Shown here: positions 25,579 through 33,829 of the stretch, piece by piece
How the letters are laid out: each line of letters starts with the position of its first letter
Numbering within the stretch: the first letter of the stretch is position 1
DNA from: a virus
Reading direction: 5' to 3' (one strand)
IMG/VR virus record: IMGVR_UViG_3300021093_000045
Location: 1-64,000 of that record
Length of the DNA stretch: 64,000 nucleotides
Notes under the pieces: generated by a model
Seen by the model: the letters and a program-made list of their open reading frames with translations, nothing else
The model's database searches: none
Told to the model about the DNA's origin: nothing
Made by a program: the position numbers and the translations under genes

Positions 25579-27189
25579 ATGATTAAATTTTTTAAAAACG
25601 AAGATATTCTTGTAACGGCATTTTCTATAGCATCTCCTAAGGTTGTTAACAATATCGTTACAAATTTAATTGCCGGCAACGATAGCGATGACAACTATTT
25701 TCCAATATCATTGTTAAATGATGAATGTGATTACAATGTTTCCGGTAGTTGTGCGACATCAGTAATTGACCAATCATATCTTGCTGAATCACAATATAGC
25801 GGTGTTATTCCAAATTTTGAAATTGGCAAGTACATAACAGCTAGTGCGGTTTTTTATCCAAAAGAAAGTCAGTTTTATAATGTTAAAACGAATCCAACAA
25901 ATTCCGTAGGCACTTATCAGGGTCAAGTTTATAATACAATCAAAAATATGTATTATAACTCTTATAACAATTCTTATAATATATTTGGATTTGATGGTTA
26001 TGATATTTCAAAAGCCAAATTAAATCTGACCAACGAATTTTCTTTATTTAGTTTTGCGCCGTCACAAGCGGGCGACAGAATAAAACCTGGATCAGTGCGA
26101 ATTAATAACCAAAGTGGTGATATAATTGGTTATATAGTTGATGATAGTAATTATAACCTATTCCTATCTGGAAGTTATTTCATAGACTATTTTAGTTTTA
26201 ATTCAAATAGTGATTTAATCACACAAGGATGTTGCGGTTTATCTAGCGTCATAAGTCCAACACCAGCTTATTGTAGTACGCCGGTACCTACACCAACACC
26301 AACGCCTACACCTACACCAACACCTACACCAACACCAACACCAACGCCTACACCAACACCAACGCCTACACCAACACCAACACCAACACCAACGCCAACA
26401 CCAACACCAACGCCTACACCAACACCAACACCAACACCAACGCCAACGCCTACACCAACACCAACGCCTACACCAACACCAACGCCTACACCAACACCAA
26501 CGCCTACACCTACACCAACGCCTACACCTACACCAACGCCTACACCTACACCAACGCCTACACCAACGCCTACACCAACGCCTACACCTACACCAACACC
26601 AACTCCTACACCAACGCCTACACCTACACCAACGCCTACACCTACACCAACGCCTACACCTACACCAACGCCAACACCAACACCAACTCCTACACCAAGT
26701 CCTGCTCCAACAAGTTTTGTTTTGGACATTCAATTAAGTAATGCAAATGGATGTTCCGATTCTTATATACAAACTACAATAAATCAATTTAATGGTGGGG
26801 ATGGTGCTGCATTAGCAGAAAATATTGGAACACAAGCTTCAACTCCTACTTATGGTACTTTATATACAGGTCTTGCAGTTTCATCGTTTAATGTGACATT
26901 TTTGGATAATTGCGTTAATGATGTATATAATGGAAATAATACTTTAGCCGTCGAAGTAGAAAGAAATTCTTGTCAGTGGGAAGCCTATGGAGATCCCGTT
27001 CAATATAGATGTAAAGGATCACCGGGAGCAGACCCATGTGAAGGATTATGTTGTACATTATATGAACCAGATGATGCTTTAAATCCTTTTAATTTAACTC
27101 TTTCCGCGTTAGCGTTTAAAATAAAATTGCTTTATAATGAGGATCCTTTAAGAGCTACTTATCCTGTGGTATTAACTGTTGGATATTAA
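25579..27189 (+). CDS. Virion protein with 68 Pro-Thr repeats (stalk) and Cys-rich tip
   Basis: A 536-residue protein in three parts. Residues 1-235 are a paralogue of the protein at 24451 (shared F-x-N-x-DI start and [20 protein letters not shown] core). Residues 237-372 are 68 uninterrupted Pro-Thr dipeptides, a stiff, extended and easily O-glycosylated stalk. Residues 378-536 form a C-terminal domain with eight Cys (including DPCEGLCC) that ends in VVLTVGY. The next three genes encode a glycosyltransferase and two 2OG-Fe(II) oxygenases, one prolyl-4-hydroxylase-like. I infer that this stalk is their substrate and that the tip is displayed outward for adhesion. Confidence 0.75.
   Translation: MIKFFKNEDILVTAFSIASPKVVNNIVTNLIAGNDSDDNYFPISLLNDECDYNVSGSCATSVIDQSYLAESQYSGVIPNFEIGKYITASAVFYPKESQFYNVKTNPTNSVGTYQGQVYNTIKNMYYNSYNNSYNIFGFDGYDISKAKLNLTNEFSLFSFAPSQAGDRIKPGSVRINNQSGDIIGYIVDDSNYNLFLSGSYFIDYFSFNSNSDLITQGCCGLSSVISPTPAYCSTPVPTPTPTPTPTPTPTPTPTPTPTPTPTPTPTPTPTPTPTPTPTPTPTPTPTPTPTPTPTPTPTPTPTPTPTPTPTPTPTPTPTPTPTPTPTPTPTPTPTPTPTPTPTPTPTPTPTPTPTPTPTPTPTPTPTPTPTPTPSPAPTSFVLDIQLSNANGCSDSYIQTTINQFNGGDGAALAENIGTQASTPTYGTLYTGLAVSSFNVTFLDNCVNDVYNGNNTLAVEVERNSCQWEAYGDPVQYRCKGSPGADPCEGLCCTLYEPDDALNPFNLTLSALAFKIKLLYNEDPLRATYPVVLTVGY
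26287..26694 (+). repeat. Pro-Thr codon repeat, 68 units (408 bp)
   Basis: A six-base repeat coding for Pro-Thr, with CCT/CCA and ACA/ACG/ACT alternation and higher-order units such as CCAACGCCTACA. No interruption of the PT pattern occurs. The length probably varies by slippage. It also produces long shadow frames on the other strand (Gly-Val and Cys-Arg-Trp runs) that are not genes. Confidence 0.97.
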
Positions 27190-27303
27190 TTGTTTTTAAT
27201 ATGATTACAATATGATGCAAATCCAGCAACTACTCATTTCGTTATCGAATTAAATGATAGTTAATTAAAAATAAAATTTATTGAGTTTTAATACTATAAT
27301 TTT

Positions 27304-28020
27304 ATGATACCAAAAATAATACATCAAACTGCACCTTATAAAAAAAGTCAATGGCATCCTGTTTGGAATATTTGTCTACCTACTTGGCAATTACACTTTC
27401 CTGATTTTGAACATAAAATCTGGACTGATTCTGATATAGATGAATTTGTTAAAACTAACTACCCACAGTATGTTGAATTATATAATTCATATCCACATAT
27501 TTTGTGTAAAATAGATTTTACTAGATTTTTAATATTACACAAATATGGCGGTATATTTTCTGATATGGATATATTTGTTGTTAAAAATTTTTATGATGCT
27601 TTACAACCAAATGGTATAAGTATACTAGAATCTAACTACTTAAAAGACGGATTACAAAGTTGTTTCATGGTATCAGATAAAAATAATGACACCTGGATTG
27701 ATGTAGTAAATGCTGCAAAAATTATTGCCGAAACTTCTACGTTAATAAACGATTTAAAACAAGCTCTTGCTGATCCTAAAAAATTCTCATCTGTAGGTAA
27801 TATTATATTAAGTCTTACGTCGGATATTTTTTTAACAAAAATATCTGAGAAGTTTCATAAATTACCAAAATCTGTTTTTAATCCTGTACATAACACGGTT
27901 GAATGGTCTTCAAAAGATGTTTATATAAAACATGTTATGACTGGCAAATGGGCAGATGGATGTGATGCTGGTAAAATTGAATCGTATATACATTTAAAAG
28001 ATAGAATAAAAGTTTTATGA
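27304..28020 (+). CDS. GT32-like glycosyltransferase (DXD, Och1-type)
   Basis: A 238-residue cytosolic sugar transferase. The N-terminus MIPKIIHQTA is the hallmark of the Gly_transf_sug/GT32 family. The metal and sugar-nucleotide binding DXD is in KYGGIFSDMDIFVV (D-M-D at about residues 87-89), preceded by KIDFTRFLILH. It has no membrane anchor. It overlaps the following oxygenase by ATGA and follows the Pro-Thr protein by 114 bp, so modification of that protein is an attractive inference. Donor and acceptor cannot be read from sequence. Confidence 0.85.
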   Translation: MIPKIIHQTAPYKKSQWHPVWNICLPTWQLHFPDFEHKIWTDSDIDEFVKTNYPQYVELYNSYPHILCKIDFTRFLILHKYGGIFSDMDIFVVKNFYDALQPNGISILESNYLKDGLQSCFMVSDKNNDTWIDVVNAAKIIAETSTLINDLKQALADPKKFSSVGNIILSLTSDIFLTKISEKFHKLPKSVFNPVHNTVEWSSKDVYIKHVMTGKWADGCDAGKIESYIHLKDRIKVL

Positions 28021-28565
28021 ATATAAATACAGAAATGTCTGTTGATTTTTTTAATGAATATGGGTTTGCTTATTTAGAAAACATCATTTCAGAAGATTTG
28101 TGTAATAAATTTACAAGTATAATGTTAGATTTAAAAGAAAAGAATAAATTAGCATTTGAAAATATATCAAATGCTGATATGTATAAAAATTCGTATGGTC
28201 AGGGTGGAATTGCCGAGATGGAAGAGTTTCTTCAAAAATTGACACTTCCGATATCCGATGTACTGAGTTTGAAAATTAAACCATCAAATACATACGCTAG
28301 AATATATTATAATGGAAGTACATTGAAGCCACATGTTGATAGACCAGGATTAGACTATACAATGTCGGTCACCTTGTTTTCCAATTTAAAAAGTGAATGG
28401 CCATTGATTGCGGTTGATAAATTGGGAAAAGAGATTAGATGTAACATTAATCGTAAAGATGGATTGTTGATACATGGTACTGAAATGAATCATTGGAGGG
28501 AAGATTTAACCTGTGCGGACGATGAGTATGTAATTCAAATGTTTTTACACTGGAGTAGAATTTAA
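28017..28565 (+). CDS. 2OG-Fe(II) oxygenase
   Basis: A 182-residue protein with a double-stranded beta-helix oxygenase layout. The metal-binding HxD is PHVDRP (H106, D108) and a distal His lies in HGTEMNHWRE (about 153-159). It uses Fe(II), O2 and 2-oxoglutarate to hydroxylate a substrate. It is co-translated with the glycosyltransferase (ATGA overlap) and meets the next, opposite-strand oxygenase tail to tail with a 4-nt overlap. The substrate could be protein or sugar. Confidence 0.78.
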   Translation: MNINTEMSVDFFNEYGFAYLENIISEDLCNKFTSIMLDLKEKNKLAFENISNADMYKNSYGQGGIAEMEEFLQKLTLPISDVLSLKIKPSNTYARIYYNGSTLKPHVDRPGLDYTMSVTLFSNLKSEWPLIAVDKLGKEIRCNINRKDGLLIHGTEMNHWREDLTCADDEYVIQMFLHWSRI

Positions 28566-29386
28566 CGTTCTCTAAACCACTTTGTTATTATAATTTTTTC
28601 TCCTTTTATTACAGGCATACCACAATGAAGCGAGTTGAAGTTTCCTGTATTATCCGATAGAATGTTTTTCCAAATTAAAGCGTCTCCTTTAGATGGAAAG
28701 AATTCTTTATCAATCTTTGGAAATTTAGTACTACCACCTTCTTCCACATCGTTTAAATAAATCATAAATGTCCATGTGCGTTGACCTTTTGATTCTACAT
28801 ATTTCTTATTATACTCTTCGTTGAGATGAAAGTAATCTGTGTGGGGTTTGAATTCTTGACCAACAAGATATTTTTGTCCCTGCGGAACTTCACCTAGTTC
28901 TAGTGGTATTTGTATAAAGTCATGAATTTTTTGGTTTATATCACCAAAAAGTTTGTTGTTCAACATCATGTTGCATGTTGAACTTGTTCTTTCATATTTG
29001 TTCGCATTTGGATTTGTGATGGTCGATGGTGCAAAATTGCTACCCAGTTCCTCTATTAAAGAATCACATTCTTGATTGGCTAAGAAGTTATAAACTCGGT
29101 ATATTTCTAAGTTGTTGGTTTCTATTCTAAATACCTTTGGGTTATCAGCCAAAGGTTTATATAGTATTCCCAAATCTACATCTTTGTCCATATTTAATGT
29201 GGACTGAGTAAGTCTACGATCTGTGATTTTTTTATTTTGGGGATATACATCCAGTTCTTTTTGGATTAGATCATATTGAAATCCGTGGTTCAATAAAACA
29301 TTGAAAACATCTTCCTTTGTCACTCCATTTGAAATAACGGTCCATATCCAAGCTTTCCAAGATGCATCAAATTGATCTAATATCAT
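28562..29386 (-). CDS. Prolyl-4-hydroxylase-like 2OG-Fe(II) oxygenase
   Basis: A 274-residue protein from the ATG at 29386 (MILDQFDASWKAWIW). The frame is open 39 nt further upstream, but that stretch looks non-coding. The N-terminal 50 residues are a helical module seen in bacterial P4H-like proteins. The catalytic P4Hc domain (about 90-274) has YLVGQEFKPHTDYF with the HxD pair near residue 180, WTFMIYLNDVEEGGSTKFP, and the distal His and Lys in LHCGMPVIKGEK. It is on the opposite strand to its neighbours. It probably hydroxylates prolines; the adjacent 68-unit Pro-Thr stalk is the obvious candidate substrate. Confidence 0.85.
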   Translation of the reverse strand: MILDQFDASWKAWIWTVISNGVTKEDVFNVLLNHGFQYDLIQKELDVYPQNKKITDRRLTQSTLNMDKDVDLGILYKPLADNPKVFRIETNNLEIYRVYNFLANQECDSLIEELGSNFAPSTITNPNANKYERTSSTCNMMLNNKLFGDINQKIHDFIQIPLELGEVPQGQKYLVGQEFKPHTDYFHLNEEYNKKYVESKGQRTWTFMIYLNDVEEGGSTKFPKIDKEFFPSKGDALIWKNILSDNTGNFNSLHCGMPVIKGEKIIITKWFRER

Positions 29387-29445
29387 ATGTATAGTATATT
29401 TAAAAATATATATAGATAAAACCAATTATAGTTGGTTACCTTAAA

Positions 29446-29453
29446 TATTTATA
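29446..29453 (+). promoter_or_regulatory. TATTTATA start-proximal box
   Basis: The box ends 5 nt before an ATG at 29459 that opens a 21-codon frame coupled to the propeller gene. The match to the common spacing supports that small frame as a real translation start. Confidence 0.55.
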
Positions 29454-29458
29454 TTACG

Positions 29459-29524
29459 ATGTCGAGTTTAGTATTAATTTGTGATCTAAAAGAGAACATT
29501 CTAGAGAATGTCTTTAATTTATGA
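29459..29524 (+). CDS. Putative 21-residue leader peptide
   Basis: ATG at 29459 opens MSSLVLICDLKENILENVFN, and its TGA overlaps the ATG of the propeller gene (ATGA). It is preceded by a TATTTATA box at the usual 5-nt spacing. A palindrome (ACATTCT-AG-AGAATGT, 29496-29511) lies inside it and could form a small hairpin that links leader translation to the next gene. Too short for homology; supported by spacing and coupling only. Confidence 0.45.
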   Translation: MSSLVLICDLKENILENVFNL

Positions 29525-32004
29525 GTCTTACGAACATATATAACGAAAGATATGGAACATCCGTGGCTACAAATGATAACTATGTAGCTGTTGGAAATCC
29601 GCCTACCCATGATTATAATCTAGCCGAAGGATTTTATAGACATGGTGAGGTAGTTTTAATTAAAAAAAATAACTTCAATTCAAACTATTCAGCCTCATTT
29701 AGTTTTACTAAAAGTTTGCATGGCAAAACTATCAATAGTACTAGATTTGGTGAATCTATAGATTTATCGGACTATTTTTTGGCAATAGGTAATAGCGTAC
29801 TTTCTGCTAGCGTAACATCTGGTAATTGTAATTGTGTTACGATAACAGGATCTTATGTTGACGTTTATATAATTGATTCAAACTATAATATTATAAATGG
29901 TAGTTTAATAAACGACGAAACATGTGCAGTTGAAAATTTAAATACTCAAATATACACTAATACTCCATTTATTACATTAACGGGATCAAATTCGTTTGGT
30001 ACGTCCGTTAGTATAACAAACAAATACTTAGCGGTTGGGTCTCCTAAAGAAAACAATGGCCGTGGTAAGGTTTATGTATACCAATTTTCAGCTTCTAAAT
30101 ATAAGTTGGAAGCGACTCTAACTCCAAATGTTACTCAATTTCCATCTCAATATGGATTTGGATATTCAGTATCTATTGACAAAAAATACCAAGACAAAAT
30201 TGTGATTGGAAGTAATCAGTTATCACATTCAAATGTATATTTGTATCAATCATCATCTGGTGGTTGGGGATTAAAACAATATTTCTCACAAGTTACCGGA
30301 TCACTTTCTGTTGAGAATAGTTTATTTAATTGGTACCCAGTATCTCTCAAAAATTCAAATTATGGTCGCTCAGTTTCAATACACGACAGAATAATTGTTG
30401 TTGGAGCTCCTAATGATTTAGTTTATTATGAATATTCTGGATCTACAATTCAAAGACAAAGAGGTGCTTTTTATGTATATTCAACTGATCTATGTAATTC
30501 AACGCCATCAGGTAGTTATTTGTTATTAACAAAACTATATGGTGATGAAAATACATTTAAAGATAACTTTTTGGGTTATTCAGTATCCACGAATAATAAC
30601 AATATAATTGTTGGATCACCAAAAAGGTATTTTCCATTTTCATCAGTGTTCTTATCATCATCTTTAAATTTTTACAAAAATATAGCTAATGAAAATGACT
30701 TTGGTGCATCAACGTTTTTAGGACAAGTTTTATACTACCAAGTTACAGGATCCAAGATTATAAAGATGACTAGTTATCCTATCTCAAAAAGAAAAGAAAG
30801 TGAAAATAGTCCATTCTCTGCATATGGAGCTGCTGTTTCTATATATGGAAATAATATAGCAGTTGGTTCTCCTATACCATTACTAAGAGATTATTATTTG
30901 GATGTTCCATATATAACCGAATCCGGTAGTATATCAGACCCAAATTATGTACTTACATCATCTTATTATGAAGAAGGATGTGATGTAACTTCAAGTGTTG
31001 TATATTTTCAAATAGAACAATCAGTTACAACATGCGCTGGAAATCCCATATATGTAGCATTGTGTGAGGAAACCACACCCTATACCACTATTGAAGGTAA
31101 TGCTTATGTTTATAATTTGAGCGATCTTCAAACTAATTTTAACGTAGGTAATGTATTTTATAATAATAATAGAGTTGTTATAAATAACACTGGTAGTGGT
31201 TTAAATTTGATTGGTAGAAATGCAATTGATACAAACCTGCCTTTTATCTACATGGATTACGAAAGTTTGGTTCAATTGCATGAAAAACAATATATTTGTA
31301 CGTTAGAACCTGGAGAATTTAATATTTCGACTAATCCAACTGCTATAACTGGAAGTCTTATAAATTATGGAATTGTTGATAAAGTTGCCTTTGATTTTAA
31401 TAATTTAGATTTAATCCTTAGATATATAAACTACAATATTACATCGCCCAGAAGTGAAGAGTGGTGGACGAATATGGTGTCGGGGGATACCGAAATTAGT
31501 ATATTGTCATTTTATTCAGCTTCATATGATATAAACAATCCATTTACAATTGGTGCGGGCATATTACCAGGATCAAAATATCAAGAAAATAGATTAACAT
31601 ATCCGTTGAAGTGTGTTTTGGCAACTAAGAATTTTGATGTTAATGGCGATGGTAAAGTTGATTTCCAAGATGGTATTGCAATATGGAAATACTTTATTAA
31701 TAATCTAACTTATCAGAATTACAAGAATTATATAAATCCAACTAGTAGGAGAAATACATACGATGGTTTAATTAAGTTTTTAGATACCAATACTGGTAAA
31801 GGTAATAAGAATTATATTAAACCAGAATTTTTTGAGTTCTCATATAGTTCTTCAATAGATCCAACAGGATCTTATTTGGCTCCTTATATAACACAAGTAG
31901 GTTTGTATAATGGTGCTGATTTAGTAGCTATTGCTAAACTCGCTCAGCCAATTAAAAATTCTGGACAATTACCTATTAATATTGCTGTTAAATGGGATAC
32001 TTAA
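29521..32004 (+). CDS. FG-GAP beta-propeller virion protein with EF-hand/dockerin-like loop
   Basis: An 827-residue protein. Repeated blades of the form YGxSVS...NxIxVGSP (for example FGTSVSITNKYLAVGSPKE, YGRSVSIHDRIIVVGAPND, LGYSVSTNNNNIIVGSPKR) define an integrin-like FG-GAP propeller across about residues 10-460. Residues 706-717 (DVNGDGKVDFQD) form an EF-hand/dockerin-type calcium loop. The last 50 residues match the docking module of the protein at 24451. Probably a displayed adhesion module on the tail. Confidence 0.8.
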   Translation: MSLTNIYNERYGTSVATNDNYVAVGNPPTHDYNLAEGFYRHGEVVLIKKNNFNSNYSASFSFTKSLHGKTINSTRFGESIDLSDYFLAIGNSVLSASVTSGNCNCVTITGSYVDVYIIDSNYNIINGSLINDETCAVENLNTQIYTNTPFITLTGSNSFGTSVSITNKYLAVGSPKENNGRGKVYVYQFSASKYKLEATLTPNVTQFPSQYGFGYSVSIDKKYQDKIVIGSNQLSHSNVYLYQSSSGGWGLKQYFSQVTGSLSVENSLFNWYPVSLKNSNYGRSVSIHDRIIVVGAPNDLVYYEYSGSTIQRQRGAFYVYSTDLCNSTPSGSYLLLTKLYGDENTFKDNFLGYSVSTNNNNIIVGSPKRYFPFSSVFLSSSLNFYKNIANENDFGASTFLGQVLYYQVTGSKIIKMTSYPISKRKESENSPFSAYGAAVSIYGNNIAVGSPIPLLRDYYLDVPYITESGSISDPNYVLTSSYYEEGCDVTSSVVYFQIEQSVTTCAGNPIYVALCEETTPYTTIEGNAYVYNLSDLQTNFNVGNVFYNNNRVVINNTGSGLNLIGRNAIDTNLPFIYMDYESLVQLHEKQYICTLEPGEFNISTNPTAITGSLINYGIVDKVAFDFNNLDLILRYINYNITSPRSEEWWTNMVSGDTEISILSFYSASYDINNPFTIGAGILPGSKYQENRLTYPLKCVLATKNFDVNGDGKVDFQDGIAIWKYFINNLTYQNYKNYINPTSRRNTYDGLIKFLDTNTGKGNKNYIKPEFFEFSYSSSIDPTGSYLAPYITQVGLYNGADLVAIAKLAQPIKNSGQLPINIAVKWDT

Positions 32005-32036
32005 CAATATTTATTATTATAATAAGGACATAACAT

Positions 32037-32351
32037 ATGGCAACATCATCTGATAGTAAGACAATTGATCGTGAATCCAACAAAATTAGCTTGGCTGATA
32101 GATATAGTACCCAAAAGGCTGGTGGTGCGTTTAATGTAAAGCAAAATGTTAAGACCGATGGATCCAATGAAATTTCTTTGGGAGGTAGTACATTTGATAC
32201 AAAATACACCACGACTAAAGGTTTTAAAATTAAAATGGCCCAAGGTAAGACAGAATTTAAAGATGCTAGCGGAGAAAAATCATTACAACAATCTATTTAT
32301 TTAAAAGGCTTTACAAACACAAAATATGGTAATGCTCAGATAAATCGTTGA
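32037..32351 (+). CDS. Small virion-associated hypothetical protein
   Basis: A 104-residue, Lys/Ser/Gly-rich basic protein (MATSSDSKTIDRESNKISLA). It has an AAGGA Shine-Dalgarno and a TATTTATT box (32008-32015) 21 nt upstream. That box-plus-leader layout is also seen at the sheath gene, so abundant late expression is likely. Repeated Asp/Ser/Lys beta-type segments suggest a small structural protein. Family not recognised. Confidence 0.65.
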   Translation: MATSSDSKTIDRESNKISLADRYSTQKAGGAFNVKQNVKTDGSNEISLGGSTFDTKYTTTKGFKIKMAQGKTEFKDASGEKSLQQSIYLKGFTNTKYGNAQINR

Positions 32352-32363
32352 TATGTATTGTAA

Positions 32364-32876
32364 ATGGTTATATTAGGATTAGATTCATCTACATCCGTTA
32401 CAGGATGGGCATTTAGTGATAATTGCGTTATTATTGATGCTGGTTTTATTGATACAAAAAAGTTTGAAACCACAAAAGAAAAGACATATCACGTAATAAG
32501 TGTATTAGAGAAGAATAAGTTAATAAAATCTGTTGAATATATTAACTTAGAAGCAGCTCTTAGTGGATATGCCGGCGGATTCACCAGTCAACAAACAATC
32601 ATAACTTTAGCTAGACATAACGCCGTTTTTGCGTATATAATTGAACAACACTTCAAGTTAAAAGTAAATCTTCTTTCTGTTAATACTATGCGTAAACAAT
32701 TGTTTGGTAAATGTAGAATCAAGGGAGTTAAATCTAAAGATTTTGTCAAAGTGGAATTGGAACGACTTATTCCAGATATTACAAAATTTGTAATGTTAAA
32801 TAAAAAGGGCAACTGGGATGAGAAAAATGGTGACATGTATGATAGCATCGTTTGCGCTCTATATAAAAAAACTTGA
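32364..32876 (+). CDS. RuvC-like Holliday junction nuclease
   Basis: A 170-residue RNase H-fold nuclease. The N-terminal motif ILGLDSSTSVTGWA holds the first catalytic Asp (D7). E63 lies in NLEAALSG, and the C-terminal DMYDSIVCALY holds D157 and D160. The family resolves four-way DNA junctions, here probably clearing recombination branches before packaging. T4 itself uses the unrelated endonuclease VII for this task. First gene of the replication/recombination block. Confidence 0.8.
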   Translation: MVILGLDSSTSVTGWAFSDNCVIIDAGFIDTKKFETTKEKTYHVISVLEKNKLIKSVEYINLEAALSGYAGGFTSQQTIITLARHNAVFAYIIEQHFKLKVNLLSVNTMRKQLFGKCRIKGVKSKDFVKVELERLIPDITKFVMLNKKGNWDEKNGDMYDSIVCALYKKT

Positions 32877-32914
32877 AGTTTGAAAAATAAATCATATCAT
32901 TCGAATGACGTGTT

Positions 32915-33829
32915 ATGATAGAAATTTCGGTAATAGATACACTTACAAAGTTATTTAAGCATAAACCATCAATTCAAAAGGGTGGTAACGAAGTATTATT
33001 TTTCTGTCCTAATTGTAAACACTATAAAAGAAAGTTAAATATCAATACCAATACTGGTTTTTATCACTGTTGGGTCTGTAATTTTAGTGGTAAGAGTTTT
33101 GGCACTCTTCTAAAAAAGATTGGAGCACCAAAAGAATATTTTGATCTTCTCTGTAAACATAAAATCAAGATTGACCTCAACAAAAAGTCAGAGATTAAAT
33201 TAATGTTACCAGATGGGTTTAAACCTTTATACAAACCAAGCGATAATATTGAGTATAAACACGCATTATCTTATTGCTTCAAACGTGGTTTATCTATCTA
33301 TGAAATCGTAAGATACAATATTGGATATTGTACTTCTGGTGAATTTAGAAATAGAATTATTGTACCATCTTATGATGCATATGGCAATTTAAATTTTTAT
33401 TGTGGTAGAGATTTTTGTGATGGAAGGATGAAATATCGATTATGTGAATCGACAAAAGATATTGTCGGATTTGAATTGTTTACAGATTTCAGTAAACCAA
33501 TCACTTTAGTAGAAGGTGTGTTTGATGCGTTTGCAGTCAAATACAACGTGGTACCATTGTTTGGCAAGACTTTATCCAATAAGTTAAAAATGAAATTACT
33601 TACTAATAAACCACCAAGGGTAAATGTATTGCTGGACAATGATGCTTTAAACTCAAGTTTCAGAATATGTGAATTTTTAATTCAAAATAATATAAACACA
33701 TATTTGGTTAGATTAGACGAAAAAGATCCAAATGAAATTGGCCATAAAAAAACTTGGAAAATAATCGATAGCTGTGATAAACTAACAGAGAGTGACTTTT
33801 ATAGCTTAAAGATCAAAAATATATTATGA
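32915..33829 (+). CDS. DNA primase (zinc ribbon plus Toprim)
   Basis: A 304-residue DnaG-type primase. The zinc ribbon is CPNC (31-34) with HCWVC (51-55). The Toprim core has LVEGVFDAFAV (about residue 198) and the metal-binding DND (about residue 240). It makes RNA primers for lagging-strand synthesis, the role of T4 gp61. It lacks an attached helicase domain. It overlaps the recombination gene by ATGA, so the two are co-translated. Confidence 0.88.
   Translation: MIEISVIDTLTKLFKHKPSIQKGGNEVLFFCPNCKHYKRKLNINTNTGFYHCWVCNFSGKSFGTLLKKIGAPKEYFDLLCKHKIKIDLNKKSEIKLMLPDGFKPLYKPSDNIEYKHALSYCFKRGLSIYEIVRYNIGYCTSGEFRNRIIVPSYDAYGNLNFYCGRDFCDGRMKYRLCESTKDIVGFELFTDFSKPITLVEGVFDAFAVKYNVVPLFGKTLSNKLKMKLLTNKPPRVNVLLDNDALNSSFRICEFLIQNNINTYLVRLDEKDPNEIGHKKTWKIIDSCDKLTESDFYSLKIKNIL

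Noticed and set aside
26239-26733. Long minus-strand frames opposite the Pro-Thr tract (Gly-Val and Cys/Arg/Trp repeats)
   Set aside because: They are mirror images of the six-base repeat; such frames arise automatically and have no start signal or domain.
28562-29425. Longer version of the prolyl hydroxylase gene starting at 29425
   Set aside because: The extra 13 residues are A/T-rich (LSIYIFKYTI) and look like promoter DNA; the ATG at 29386 begins the recognisable domain.
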